64,000 bases of DNA from Comamonas sp. KCTC 72670 (GTDB lineage: Bacteria > Myxococcota > Myxococcia > Myxococcales > Myxococcaceae): the NCBI GenBank assembly GCA_014656495.1, contig BNCN01000012.1, positions 50,086 through 114,085 of the forward strand, written 5' to 3'. The stretch's first letter is position 1, and each line of letters starts with the position of its first letter. The notes under the pieces are model-generated. The model was not told the DNA's origin and made no database searches. It saw only the letters and a program-made list of their open reading frames with translations. Shown piece after piece: positions 46,270 through 54,949 of this stretch. The position numbers and the translations under genes are program-made.

Positions 46270-46288
46270 CCCTGTGAGCTTCACAGGG
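46270..46288. repeat. Perfect inverted repeat CCCTGTGA/TCACAGGG
   Basis: 8-bp arms with 3-base spacer GCT, 9 bases from the operator-like repeat. It could be a second regulator site or a small hairpin. Confidence 0.35.
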
Positions 46289-46415
46289 CGCGGGTCGCCC
46301 CACATCTCAGATCCCCCCTTCTTGTTCGGGGCGACTCGTACCCACCACGGACAGTCGCCCTCACCGTGTCTGCCCCTTCCTGACCGGGGCGGTCCGCACC
46401 TTCCCCAGCCAGCTT

Positions 46416-46630
46416 CCGTCTCGACGGGCTCGGGTTCGCGCTGCATCCAGCGCGGAGTCCCTGCAGCCCTCGGCGGGCCGCTCAACGGTCCATCCGGCGA
46501 CAGGCTCCGGCGCGGGCTCGCGCCAAGCCCAGGCCGCACTCGGCCGGATTCTTCAGCGATCCATCCGGCGACGGGCGCGGGCTCGCGCGGCATCCAGCGC
46601 GGAGTCCATGCCACCCCCCTCGGCGGGCTT
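46416..46630 (-). repeat. Three degenerate ~70-bp tandem copies of the operon's 3' end
   Basis: Unit A (46553-46630) is the coding end of the double-vWA gene, including PAEGGGMDSALDAARARARR and its stop. Unit C (46482-46552) keeps ARARAGACRRMDR plus a stop, in another frame. Unit B (about 46416-46481) keeps PAEGCRDSALDAARTRARR, 147 bases from A and in the frame of the gene. An 18-base block is identical between A (46590-46607) and B (46443-46460). Indels between A and B and between A and C are 3 and 6 bases. Confidence 0.65.
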
Positions 46631-49306
46631 CTTCTCGGCTTCCTGTGCTTGAGCAGGGCGCTCAGCCGCCTGGGAGTCTTGAGGCGCGGAGGGCTTCGCG
46701 GGTGCGACGGGCCTGGGCTCCACGTTCGACTTCGCGGGCCGCTCGCTGACGCCGGTGGAACGTGCGGCCCGCAACCTGGGCGCGGAGAGGAAGCGCCGCA
46801 CGGCCACCTCCGCCAGCAGCACGGCCAGGGCCAGCGCCACCAGCCACGGCGCCAGCGGCACCCGGCCCAGGGACTCGGGGGCGTCCATGAAGAGGCCCGT
46901 CATGGACAGGCGCTCCACGCCGCCCCCCACCGCCGCGATGGCGCGCAGCAACGCCTGCCCTTCCTTCGCGGAGCCGGGCTCGAACTCCGGCGCGTAGGGC
47001 AGCGTGACGGGCGGGGCCCTGAGCACCTTCGACCCCAGCCGCACCACGGGGTGCCACGTGCCGCTGCCTTCCAACAGATACTCGGCGACGAGCCGGTCCT
47101 CGTCCTCCCAGCGCATCGGACGCTCCACGGGCGCGGTGCGGCCATCACCGGGCAGCAGCACCAGCGTCGGCGCCGCACCGGGAAGCGGGTCTCCTGGAGG
47201 CAGGTCCAGCGTCACCCGCAGCATGTGTCCTCGGCGCTCGGTGCGCACCACCGCCTCGCCGACGGGTATCGCCCCCGCCAGGGACCAGCGCACCATGCCC
47301 TCCAGGGCCGCCTGCAAGGCGCTCCAGGTGCGCAGCTCACCGGTGTACGGCCCATCCACCTCCGCGGTGAACGCCACCGTGCGGCCCGCGCCCCGGGGCC
47401 ACATCGCGAGGATGGGCGCACCATTCGCATCGAGGGTGCGCAGCGCCACGTTGGCCCGGGGCCGGAGATACGTGAGGTTGTAGCCCCCCACCTGCGGCAA
47501 CCCCTCCGGGGACAGGCGGCCGAGCAACGGCAAATCCGGCGCGCCTTCCACCGAGGCCGGCTCGTCCACGAAGGTGGCGCGGGCCACGGTGAGCGTCTCC
47601 TGGCTGAAGATGCGCGGGAGGCTCATCGCGTCCTCCGCGAAGTACACGCGCCCACCGCCCCGCCTGGCCACGTCACGCAGCAGCTCCGCATCCGGGTCCG
47701 TGGACTGGCCGAGCCCGATGACGGACACCGTCACGTTCTTGGCGCGCAGGGAGGCCAGCGTGCTCTCGTAGTCCTCGGGGGCCTCGGAGTCCGCGGCGTC
47801 GGAGAACAGGAGGACGTGCCGCGTGGGCTTCTCGCTGCGGAGGATTTCGCCGCGCCCCGCGCGGAGGGCCTCACCGACGTAGATGCCGCCGCCTCCGCTG
47901 AAGCCGCGCGCGACAGCGTCGAGCGGAAGCCCCTTCTCCACGGGACTGAGCGGGAAGATTTCATGGGCCTCCGTGTCCACCATGTGCACGGAGACTTCGT
48001 CCTTGGGGTTGAGCAGCGTCAGCGCGGCCACGACGCCTTCGGCGGCCAGCTCCATCTTCGTGCGTCCGTCGGGGACGGTGATGCCCATGGAGCACGACGC
48101 GTCCATCAACACGCTGAGGGCCAGCGAGGCGCGGCGCTGCTCCTCGCGCATCTCCAGGGACACGGGCAGCAGCGGCTCCACGGGCGAGCGGCGGTAACCG
48201 CCCTCACCGAAGCTGCCGCGGCCTCCCGTCATCACCAGGCCGCCACCGGCTTCCTCCACGTAGGCCGCCAGGGCATTGAGTCCAGGCTCACCGAGCGCGT
48301 TGGCGTCCACGTTCTCCAGCACCACGGAGCCCACGCCGTCCAGGTCATCCAAGGTGAGGCGGAAGGGCGCGCGGACATCGAGCAGCAAGCCCGCGTCCTG
48401 GAGTGACTTCGCGAGCGTGCCCCGAGACTGGTTCGTGAGGAGCAGCACGCGCGGCGGGCCCTCCACGCGCAGCACCGCGACGCCGCGATCGTTCTCCACC
48501 ACACCATCGCCGGGGGCGGCCACGGAGAGCTGGTAGCGGACGAGGCCCGGCTCCTCGACCAGGTCGCGCAGGGGGAGCACGTTGGGGCCGGGCTGGAAGT
48601 CGAAGGGCCCCTGGAGCAGGACGCGGCCGTTGCGCTCCAGGCGAACGGTGCCAGTCACCGAGGCGCTGGCATGCACCACGGCGGAGAACTGGAAGGGCTC
48701 GCGAATGGAGACGGCGGCGGGCACGTCCACGGAGACGACGGCGACATCGAGCGGCGGCTCGGGGCGCGCGACGTGCCGCCAGTCCACGGCGAGCCCTCGG
48801 GCCGCGAGGCGCCGCGCCGCGCCGCGAGCATCCACGCCGGTGGCGCGGCCATCGGAGAGCAGCAGCACACGGCCCATGCGCTCGTCGGGGATGAGCGCAC
48901 CGGCGGCGTCGAGCGCGGCGGACACATCGGAGGCCTCGACATCCACGGGACGGGTGAAGCCACCGAAGCCGCCGCTGTGGGAGAGAGGCTTCTCGACTCG
49001 CGATTCCCGGCCGAAGGTGATGACGCCCACCCGGTCACCCGGACGTCGCTGGGCTTCCAGCAAGGTGATGAGCTCCTGGGCGGTGCGGTCCACGTCACGC
49101 GGCATGGACGCGGAGCGGTCCACCACCACGACCACGTCACTGCCCGCGTCCGCCAGCCGCAGCTCGGGCCCGGAGAGCGCGCCCACGGTGAGCACCAACA
49201 GCGCGGCGCGCAGCCACATGGGCGGGCCGGGACGCCGGCCATACTTCCAGAGGAAGAGGCCCAGCGGCAGGAGCAGCACCCACGCCTGAGGAAGGGAGAA
49301 CGTCAT
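46553..49306 (-). CDS. Double-vWA membrane protein, last gene of the MoxR operon
   Basis: 917 residues. Two N-terminal hydrophobic segments (5-20 and 30-46) and one near 850. The first vWA domain starts with VVVVVDRSASMP (metal-site DxSxS at 63-67), the second with LSVLMDASCSMG (402-406); between them (284-380) is a class-I glutamine-amidotransferase-like fold with AYVEEAGGGLVMTGG. The last 100 residues are low-complexity (Pro, Ala, Glu, Gln) and end in DSALDAARARARRRMDR. vWA domains with metal sites bind partner proteins in MoxR ATPase complexes. ATG 49306 overlaps the stop of the preceding gene (ATGA). An in-frame open stretch of 63 codons continues after its stop. Confidence 0.85.
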   Translation of the reverse strand: MTFSLPQAWVLLLPLGLFLWKYGRRPGPPMWLRAALLVLTVGALSGPELRLADAGSDVVVVVDRSASMPRDVDRTAQELITLLEAQRRPGDRVGVITFGRESRVEKPLSHSGGFGGFTRPVDVEASDVSAALDAAGALIPDERMGRVLLLSDGRATGVDARGAARRLAARGLAVDWRHVARPEPPLDVAVVSVDVPAAVSIREPFQFSAVVHASASVTGTVRLERNGRVLLQGPFDFQPGPNVLPLRDLVEEPGLVRYQLSVAAPGDGVVENDRGVAVLRVEGPPRVLLLTNQSRGTLAKSLQDAGLLLDVRAPFRLTLDDLDGVGSVVLENVDANALGEPGLNALAAYVEEAGGGLVMTGGRGSFGEGGYRRSPVEPLLPVSLEMREEQRRASLALSVLMDASCSMGITVPDGRTKMELAAEGVVAALTLLNPKDEVSVHMVDTEAHEIFPLSPVEKGLPLDAVARGFSGGGGIYVGEALRAGRGEILRSEKPTRHVLLFSDAADSEAPEDYESTLASLRAKNVTVSVIGLGQSTDPDAELLRDVARRGGGRVYFAEDAMSLPRIFSQETLTVARATFVDEPASVEGAPDLPLLGRLSPEGLPQVGGYNLTYLRPRANVALRTLDANGAPILAMWPRGAGRTVAFTAEVDGPYTGELRTWSALQAALEGMVRWSLAGAIPVGEAVVRTERRGHMLRVTLDLPPGDPLPGAAPTLVLLPGDGRTAPVERPMRWEDEDRLVAEYLLEGSGTWHPVVRLGSKVLRAPPVTLPYAPEFEPGSAKEGQALLRAIAAVGGGVERLSMTGLFMDAPESLGRVPLAPWLVALALAVLLAEVAVRRFLSAPRLRAARSTGVSERPAKSNVEPRPVAPAKPSAPQDSQAAERPAQAQEAEKKPAEGGGMDSALDAARARARRRMDR

Positions 49307-49746
49307 TCGCCTGCCGCGAGGATGCGGCCCTGGCCGTCGATGGCGTAGACAGCGCCGCCATCGAGGAGGACCAGCCCAGGGCCACAAGCACTGAGGTTGG
49401 GGGAGAACGTCACGTAGAACAGGTCATCGCTCGCCTGAACCACGCGCGTATCGATGTACCGCCAGTCCGCGAGACACTTGCCCTCGGGCGTATCCTGCTT
49501 CTCGGGTGCAATCCACGGCGGCCGGAAATCGGCCATCGCCACCTTGAGCGCCGCCATCATGGGCCCGGTGAGCTTCACCCCACCCTCAATCTGGCCCGGA
49601 ATCTTCACAGCCTCGTTGGCAGGAACCCGCTCGGGCTTTTCAAACCGATAGAGCCCCGACGCGGAGCATCCGCAAAGCCCCAAAACCGGCCCCCATGCCA
49701 ACAGCCGTCGCACTGAAGCCCCCCAGCCGCGATAACCCCCTTTCAT
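49303..49746 (-). CDS. Operon lipoprotein
   Basis: 147 residues. Signal with lipobox GLCGC (Cys about 26), then a single domain: VKIPGQIEGGVKLTGPMMAALKVAMADF, KCLADWRYIDTRVV and LFYVTFSPNLSACGPGLVLLDGGAVYAIDGQGRI, so the likely disulphide is Cys with Cys. Not recognised. ATG 49746 has GGAGG four bases upstream; an ATG at 49785 is in frame. The stop overlaps the next start by ATGA, so it is translated as part of the operon. Confidence 0.72.
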   Translation of the reverse strand: MKGGYRGWGASVRRLLAWGPVLGLCGCSASGLYRFEKPERVPANEAVKIPGQIEGGVKLTGPMMAALKVAMADFRPPWIAPEKQDTPEGKCLADWRYIDTRVVQASDDLFYVTFSPNLSACGPGLVLLDGGAVYAIDGQGRILAAGE

Positions 49747-49790
49747 CCAGCCTCCGGGGAGGAGTCGCACAGTCGGTGCACGCATGAGGC

Positions 49791-51542
49791 TCACCGTCCC
49801 CCTGTGTTCGCGGGCTCTCGCCGCGTGAGGTAGAAGTCCGCCAGCAGCGCGGCCAGCAGCAGGACCAGGGGCCACCGTGCCCGGCCCGCACCGTCGCTCG
49901 GCGCGTCGTCTGTCCCTGTCTCACGCGCCGGGAGGTCCACGCTGCCACGTCCGCGCAGGTCCGACTCGCGAGCATCCAGCGCCAGCACCTGCGCCGCATC
50001 CACCGCGTCGCCGTCCCGCTCCAGCACATACGTCCCAGGCTCGGACGGCGGCGACAGGCTCACTTCGCCCGCGCCGAACACCGGCCTGCGCGTCCCCGGC
50101 CCCACGAGCGTGTAGCGCGCCCCCGACAGCGTCACCACCGGCAGCGGCTCGCCCAACAGCAACTGCCGCCGGGGAAACCCCTCCCGCGCCCGCCGCGCCT
50201 GACGGACCACGTTGCTCAACAACACCGGCCACGCGGACACCCGCTGCACGTTCGAGCGCGCCAGGTCCACGTTGAGATGAATGCGTCCGCCCTCCTCCTC
50301 GGACACCAGCACCGCGTCACCCGCGCTCACCAGCGGCTTGCCCGGCGGATTGTCACCGGCCGTCCACCGCACGCCCGACAACTGCACGTCGTCCAGCAGC
50401 GGATGCCCCTTCTCCGAGAAGAACGGCCCCAGGAACGTGCGCGGCTTTCCGCCCGCCCCCACCGTCACCCGAGCGTCCGTCCCCGGCGGCCCCAGCAGCA
50501 GCTCCGCCTCCGAGCCCCCCGCCCCGCGCGCCACCTCCGGCGACACCGCGAGGAACCGCTCCAGCGCGGCCTGCTCGGTGCGCCCCAACCCCGCCGCCAG
50601 CGCCACCGCGATGGGCCGCGCGGGCGCGGGAGGCAGCCGCACCCGGCCATCCTCCAGCAGCGCATCATCGGGCAGCGACACCTCCACGTCCCCCGCCCCC
50701 TGGAAGGTGAGCCGGAGCGTCGCGGTGCCCTCCCCCGGGAGGCGCACCCGCTCCACCTTCTCGGTGCCCTCCTTCGCCCCCGGCCCCGGCAGCGCGCGGA
50801 CACGGACCTCCACGTCCTCCAGCCCGTCACCGAAGCCCGCCACCCGGAGCGTCACCGTCGCCGTGGAGCCCTCGTCCCGCCGCTGCGCGGAGACGAGCGC
50901 CACGTTCGGGCGTGCCGTCCCGAGCGCCGTCCACCGCACCGACGCGGGCACCAGCGCCTCGCTCTCCGGCGGCACGTCCGTGAAGAAGGCCACGCGGCGC
51001 TCCGCCCCCGCCAGCTCCTGCGCCCAGATGAGCGTGGGCATCGGGTCATGGTCAGCGCCCAGCGCCTGGAACGACTCCAGCGCCGCCAGCGCCCGGGAAG
51101 GCTCCGCCTCCGGCCCCGCGAGCATGCGAGGCGCCCCACCACTGGCCAGCACCGTCACCCGCGTGGCGGCCTCCGACGCCACGCGCTTCGCCGCCTCACG
51201 CCGCACCTGCTCCAACACCGTCACGCCGTCCGGCCCTCGCGCGGACATGGACAGGCTGCCATCCACCACCAACACCAGATGCCGCGCGCGCGCCGAATCC
51301 CCCCAACGCACGTCCGCGAGGAACAGCGCCGCCGCCACCACCGCCAACGCCTCCAGCAGCAGCGAGGCCTCCCGCGTGAAGCGCTCGAACCGAGGCCCCG
51401 CCTCCGCGCGAGGGCTCGGCCGGCGCCACAGGAACAGCGCGCTCACCACCACCGGCTTCTGTCGGCGCCGCAGGAAATAGGCCGCCACCAGGGGCACCAA
51501 CGCCCCCAGCGCCAACAGCCCCCACGGGAACCCGAAGCTCAC
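49791..51542 (-). CDS. BatA-like vWA membrane protein
   Basis: 583 residues. The N-terminal ~75 residues match the aerotolerance regulator BatA N-terminal domain: FPWGLLALGALVPLVAAYFLRRR, then ALFLWRRPSPR. A vWA domain follows, with LVLVVDGSLSMSA (metal-site DxSxS at 94-98). The middle is beta-rich, and one hydrophobic segment lies close to the C-terminus (VLLLAALLADFYL). BatA-type proteins partner with MoxR ATPases. GTG 51542 with GGGAGG upstream; stop 44 bases before the lipoprotein start. Confidence 0.85.
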   Translation of the reverse strand: MSFGFPWGLLALGALVPLVAAYFLRRRQKPVVVSALFLWRRPSPRAEAGPRFERFTREASLLLEALAVVAAALFLADVRWGDSARARHLVLVVDGSLSMSARGPDGVTVLEQVRREAAKRVASEAATRVTVLASGGAPRMLAGPEAEPSRALAALESFQALGADHDPMPTLIWAQELAGAERRVAFFTDVPPESEALVPASVRWTALGTARPNVALVSAQRRDEGSTATVTLRVAGFGDGLEDVEVRVRALPGPGAKEGTEKVERVRLPGEGTATLRLTFQGAGDVEVSLPDDALLEDGRVRLPPAPARPIAVALAAGLGRTEQAALERFLAVSPEVARGAGGSEAELLLGPPGTDARVTVGAGGKPRTFLGPFFSEKGHPLLDDVQLSGVRWTAGDNPPGKPLVSAGDAVLVSEEEGGRIHLNVDLARSNVQRVSAWPVLLSNVVRQARRAREGFPRRQLLLGEPLPVVTLSGARYTLVGPGTRRPVFGAGEVSLSPPSEPGTYVLERDGDAVDAAQVLALDARESDLRGRGSVDLPARETGTDDAPSDGAGRARWPLVLLLAALLADFYLTRREPANTGGR

Positions 51543-51579
51543 CCGCCACCTCCCGTGGCGTGCCTCGCCGGACGTGGCA

Positions 51580-52440
51580 TCAAGACGCACCCGCCGCGAC
51601 GAACAGGGGCCGGAGCGGCCCCGTCACCAGCGAGACCAGGGAGTCCTCGGCCGGCGCCACCAGCAACGCCCCACGCGCCCGCAGCGCCGCGCCTCGCAGG
51701 GCCCGCTGGTGCTCCGCGAACCGGCGCGCATACGCGGCCAGCACGTCCTCCGTCAGCAGCTCCTCCAGCGCCGCGCCGCTCTCCGAATCCACCAGCCGCG
51801 CGCCCTCGCCACCCGACGGGTCCAGGTCCTCCGCGTCCAGCACCTGCGCCAGGAACAGCGCGGAGGCCCCGCGCGCCAGCCGCGCGCACAGTCCGGGCAG
51901 GTCCGCCTCGAAAAGGAAGTCACTCACCACCACGCGCACGCCACACGGCCGCAGCGGCGGAAGCCGCCCCAGCGACTCCGGCAAGCCATCGTGCGCGTCG
52001 AAGCCCGCGGCCTCCAGCACGGCCCTGCACGCCGGGCCCTGGACGCGCTCCGGCCTCGCGCCGGCCACCAGCAACGTGGGCGCCAGTCCCTGGCGAGCCG
52101 CCACCTCCGCGGTCAGCAGCGCCACCTCCCGGGCGCACGCGGCCTTGCGCGGGGACAGCGCCATGGAGCGCGAGCCATCCAGCACCACCTCGACCCGCGG
52201 GGCCACCTCGTCCTGGCGGATGCGCAGGACCAGCTCGCCCGTGCGCGCCACCGCGTTCCAATCCACCTGCCGCAGGTCATCCCCGGGCTGGTAGGCGCGG
52301 AAGTCGTGCAGCTCCAACGCGCTGCCCGCGGACGTGGCGCGCACCTCGCCCACGAGCCCCCGGTGGGGGACCCTCGGCAGCGCCAGGGCCAGGCCCGGCA
52401 CCAACCGCGCGACGGCGGCCACATCCATCCGTTCACTCAC
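51580..52440 (-). CDS. DUF58 domain protein
   Basis: 286 residues. The DUF58 core: LELHDFRAYQPGDDLRQVDWNAVARTGELVLRIRQDE, followed by a vWA-like part with VVLDGSRSMAL. DUF58 proteins are the standard partners of MoxR ATPases, probably as substrates or adaptors in complex assembly. No membrane segment is evident. The GTG 52440 overlaps the stop of the permease gene (GTGA). An ATG four codons later is a less likely start. Confidence 0.9.
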   Translation of the reverse strand: MSERMDVAAVARLVPGLALALPRVPHRGLVGEVRATSAGSALELHDFRAYQPGDDLRQVDWNAVARTGELVLRIRQDEVAPRVEVVLDGSRSMALSPRKAACAREVALLTAEVAARQGLAPTLLVAGARPERVQGPACRAVLEAAGFDAHDGLPESLGRLPPLRPCGVRVVVSDFLFEADLPGLCARLARGASALFLAQVLDAEDLDPSGGEGARLVDSESGAALEELLTEDVLAAYARRFAEHQRALRGAALRARGALLVAPAEDSLVSLVTGPLRPLFVAAGAS

Positions 52441-53966
52441 GACGCGTGGGCCCGCCGCTCACGCTCCGCGAGCATCCGGTCCGTGGCGAACGCGGCCAGG
52501 AGCGCCACGCCCACGACGAAATACAAGAGCTCCAAGGCCATCTTCGGCCCGCCCGCGCTGTAGTCGTAGGACGAGAAGTTCACGAGCCCTACCAGCGGGT
52601 TGAAGAGGTTGATGATGGGGTCATCCCCATCGAAGCCCGTCAACACCGCCGCCAGGGGAGGCAGCGCGGACGCCAGCGCCACCGACGCCACGAACGACAC
52701 GCGCACCGCCACGGGCGTGGCCAGCCGGTCCTGACGAACCCGGCGCCCCAGGCCCACCGCCAGCGACAGGAAGAGCACCCCATAGGTCGGCATCGCCAGC
52801 GTGGCCATCCGCAAGGGCAGGTGCCGCAGCGGCGGGTTCGCGGACAGGCACTCGAGCCCCCAGAAGAACAGGCCCCACGCCGTGAGCAGCAGGGCCATCC
52901 AGCGGAAGCCTCGCAGCGCGCCCGGCCGGAGCAGGGACCAGGGCTGGGAGACGGCCCGCTGGGCCCGGGCCTGCCCGTCCACGTCCGACACCACGAACAT
53001 GCCCACGACGATGAGGTGCGCTCCGCCCAGGAGCCCGAACAACTCCGCCACCGAGTGACTCCGCCCCTCGAACCACCAGACGGCCAGGCCCAGGAGCATG
53101 GCGATGGCCACCTGAACGCCCACCGCGCGGCGAGGCCCTCGCGTGTAGTCCTCCGTGGGCAGCGCCAGCCGCGACGCCGCGGCCTCGAAGAGCAGCCATC
53201 CGTCCAGGAGCATCAGCACCAGCGCGGCGCCCACCAGGTAGAGGAACTCGGACTCGCGCAGCATCCGGTCCCCCAGCTCGGTCATCGCATAGGACGCCCC
53301 CAGGGCCTGCAGCAGCCCGAGGCCCAGCATCGCCAGCACCGCGAAGTGGACGAACGCCCGGCCCAGGCGCCCATCCGCGAGCGTCGCCGCGCACACGCCG
53401 GCCACCGTGACGAACACGAGCCACGCCCCCCCCAGCCCCAGCACGACGAGAATCGTGGGCAGCGCGATGCCGTTGAGGAAATAGCTGAAGAGGAGGAAGG
53501 GACCCACCGCGGAGGCGTACAGCGACGCCTGCACCAGGAAGGAGGCCACCTTCCCGCGGAGGATGCGACGCGGCCCCAGCCCCGTCAGCACCAGCAACAC
53601 CCACGTCTCGTCCTCGCGCTCCCTCGCCAGGGAGCGGTAGGCGCTGTACGGGATGACGAAGAAGTGCGCGAGCCCCAGGCACACGAAGAAGGCGAAGAAG
53701 TAACCCTGGCCGTGCCGCGCGTTCGCGGACTCGCGCGTGTCCACGTAGGCAATCAACGCCACCATCAGACACGCCAGCAGCATCAACCCGAAGCACACCC
53801 AGAAGACGCGCGTGCGCAGTCCCTGGCGGACCTCCTTCACCACCAGCGGGTTGAGCCGGTCGCCCCACCGCTCCGTCCAGGCGCCGGCCGCGGCGGCGGA
53901 GCGTCCACCCGACGCCGTGGGCTCCGGAGCAGGCGGGCTCACCGCCGTATCCACGGGCACGCTCAC
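52437..53966 (-). CDS. ABC transporter permease, ABC-2 type
   Basis: 509 residues with about 12 hydrophobic segments. It begins with a hydrophilic Pro/Ala/Ser-rich stretch of about 40 residues, then RWGDRLNPLVVKEVRQGLRTRVFWVCFG, the start typical of Gliding/ABC-2 permeases, with a cytoplasmic loop ETWVLLVLTGLGPRRILRGK. It pairs with the ATPase read just before it, through a GTGA overlap. Transported cargo is unknown. The C-terminus is basic and charged. Confidence 0.88.
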   Translation of the reverse strand: MSVPVDTAVSPPAPEPTASGGRSAAAAGAWTERWGDRLNPLVVKEVRQGLRTRVFWVCFGLMLLACLMVALIAYVDTRESANARHGQGYFFAFFVCLGLAHFFVIPYSAYRSLAREREDETWVLLVLTGLGPRRILRGKVASFLVQASLYASAVGPFLLFSYFLNGIALPTILVVLGLGGAWLVFVTVAGVCAATLADGRLGRAFVHFAVLAMLGLGLLQALGASYAMTELGDRMLRESEFLYLVGAALVLMLLDGWLLFEAAASRLALPTEDYTRGPRRAVGVQVAIAMLLGLAVWWFEGRSHSVAELFGLLGGAHLIVVGMFVVSDVDGQARAQRAVSQPWSLLRPGALRGFRWMALLLTAWGLFFWGLECLSANPPLRHLPLRMATLAMPTYGVLFLSLAVGLGRRVRQDRLATPVAVRVSFVASVALASALPPLAAVLTGFDGDDPIINLFNPLVGLVNFSSYDYSAGGPKMALELLYFVVGVALLAAFATDRMLAERERRAHAS

Positions 53967-54949
53967 GCCACCCTCCCCTTCGTCACCGTCATGAAGGCAT
54001 CCTCGAGGTTCCGCTCCCGCGCGCTGAAGGCGCACACGGGAAGCCCCGCGCCCACCAGCGCCGCCAGCAGCACCGCCGCGGCGGCGTCCGCCTGCGCGGG
54101 GCCCGTGCCCGCCTCCAGCTCCAGCCGCACGCGCAGCGACTCGCCTTCCCGCGCCACTTGCGTCACCCTCGGCTGCTCCAGGAGCAGTCGCTCGGCGCGC
54201 GCCCAGACGGCCTCGCCCGCCTCGCCCGGAGCCAGCCGCACCGTCAGCTCGGGCGTCACCACCGCGCCCGCCTCCTGCTGCTGCAGCAGGTCCTCCACCT
54301 TCCCGGTGGCCAGCAGGCGGCCCTGCTCGATGATGGCGCAGGTGTCGCAGATCTCCGCCAGCTCCGTGAGGATGTGGCTGGAGATGATGACCGCCTTGCC
54401 CTGGTCCGCGAGCGCGCGAAGCAGCTCCCGCAGCTCGATGCGCGCGCGCGGGTCCAGGCCGTCCGCGGGCTCATCCAACAGCAACAAGCGCGGGTCGTGC
54501 AGCAGCGTGCGTCCCAAGGCCACGCGCTGCCGCATGCCCTTGGACAGCGCGGTGGTGAGGCGGCTCGCCAGCGGCGTGAGGCCGGTGAAGCCCATCACCG
54601 ACTCCACGCGCTGCCGGCGCGCGGCGCCCTTCAAGCCATAGGCGCGCGCGAAGAAGTCCAGGAACTCGAAGACGGTGACGTCGTCATAGGTGCCGTATCG
54701 GTCCGGCATGTAGCCGATGAGCGGACGTGCCCGGTCCGGTGTGTCCACGAGCGAGTGCCCATCCAGCAGCACCTCGCCCGACGTGGGGACGTCCAGCGTG
54801 GCGAGGATGCGCAGCGTGGTGCTCTTGCCCGCGCCGTTGGGGCCGATGAAGCCCAGGATGCTGCCCGCCTCCAGGGAGAACGACACGTCATCCACCGCGC
54901 GCAGCGCCCCGTAGTCGCGCCGCAGTCCCTTCACCTCCAGCAGGCTCAT
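53963..54949 (-). CDS. ABC transporter ATP-binding protein
   Basis: 328 residues. Walker A GPNGAGKST (36-44), signature LSKGMRQRVALG, Walker B LLLLDEPADGLDP, and the switch His in ISSH. The C-terminal ~100 residues go beyond the core, with a domain after LLATGKVEDLLQQ. Together with the permease gene it forms an exporter-type ABC complex, which accompanies the MoxR and vWA genes. The ATG overlaps the stop of the upstream gene (ATGA). Confidence 0.93.
   Translation of the reverse strand: MSLLEVKGLRRDYGALRAVDDVSFSLEAGSILGFIGPNGAGKSTTLRILATLDVPTSGEVLLDGHSLVDTPDRARPLIGYMPDRYGTYDDVTVFEFLDFFARAYGLKGAARRQRVESVMGFTGLTPLASRLTTALSKGMRQRVALGRTLLHDPRLLLLDEPADGLDPRARIELRELLRALADQGKAVIISSHILTELAEICDTCAIIEQGRLLATGKVEDLLQQQEAGAVVTPELTVRLAPGEAGEAVWARAERLLLEQPRVTQVAREGESLRVRLELEAGTGPAQADAAAAVLLAALVGAGLPVCAFSARERNLEDAFMTVTKGRVA

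Larger units (their letters stand above)
46081..46552. other. 472-bp intergenic region upstream of the dehydrogenase
   Basis: It holds, from left to right, a short inverted repeat CGGTG/CACCG at 46167-46181, the promoter-operator candidate at 46219-46260, another inverted repeat at 46270-46288, about 70 bases with nothing distinctive, and then the degenerate copies of the 3' end of the double-vWA gene. No independent gene is convincing. Confidence 0.6.

Noticed and set aside
46267..46614. Minus-strand frame of 115 codons over the gene end and intergenic space
   Set aside because: It overlaps the coding end in another frame, lacks a ribosome site, and its repeat comes from the duplicated gene end.
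50277..54641. Plus-strand open frame of about 1450 codons across several operon genes
   Set aside because: It is a shadow frame, rich in Arg, Pro and His, that runs across four separate minus-strand genes with clear motifs.
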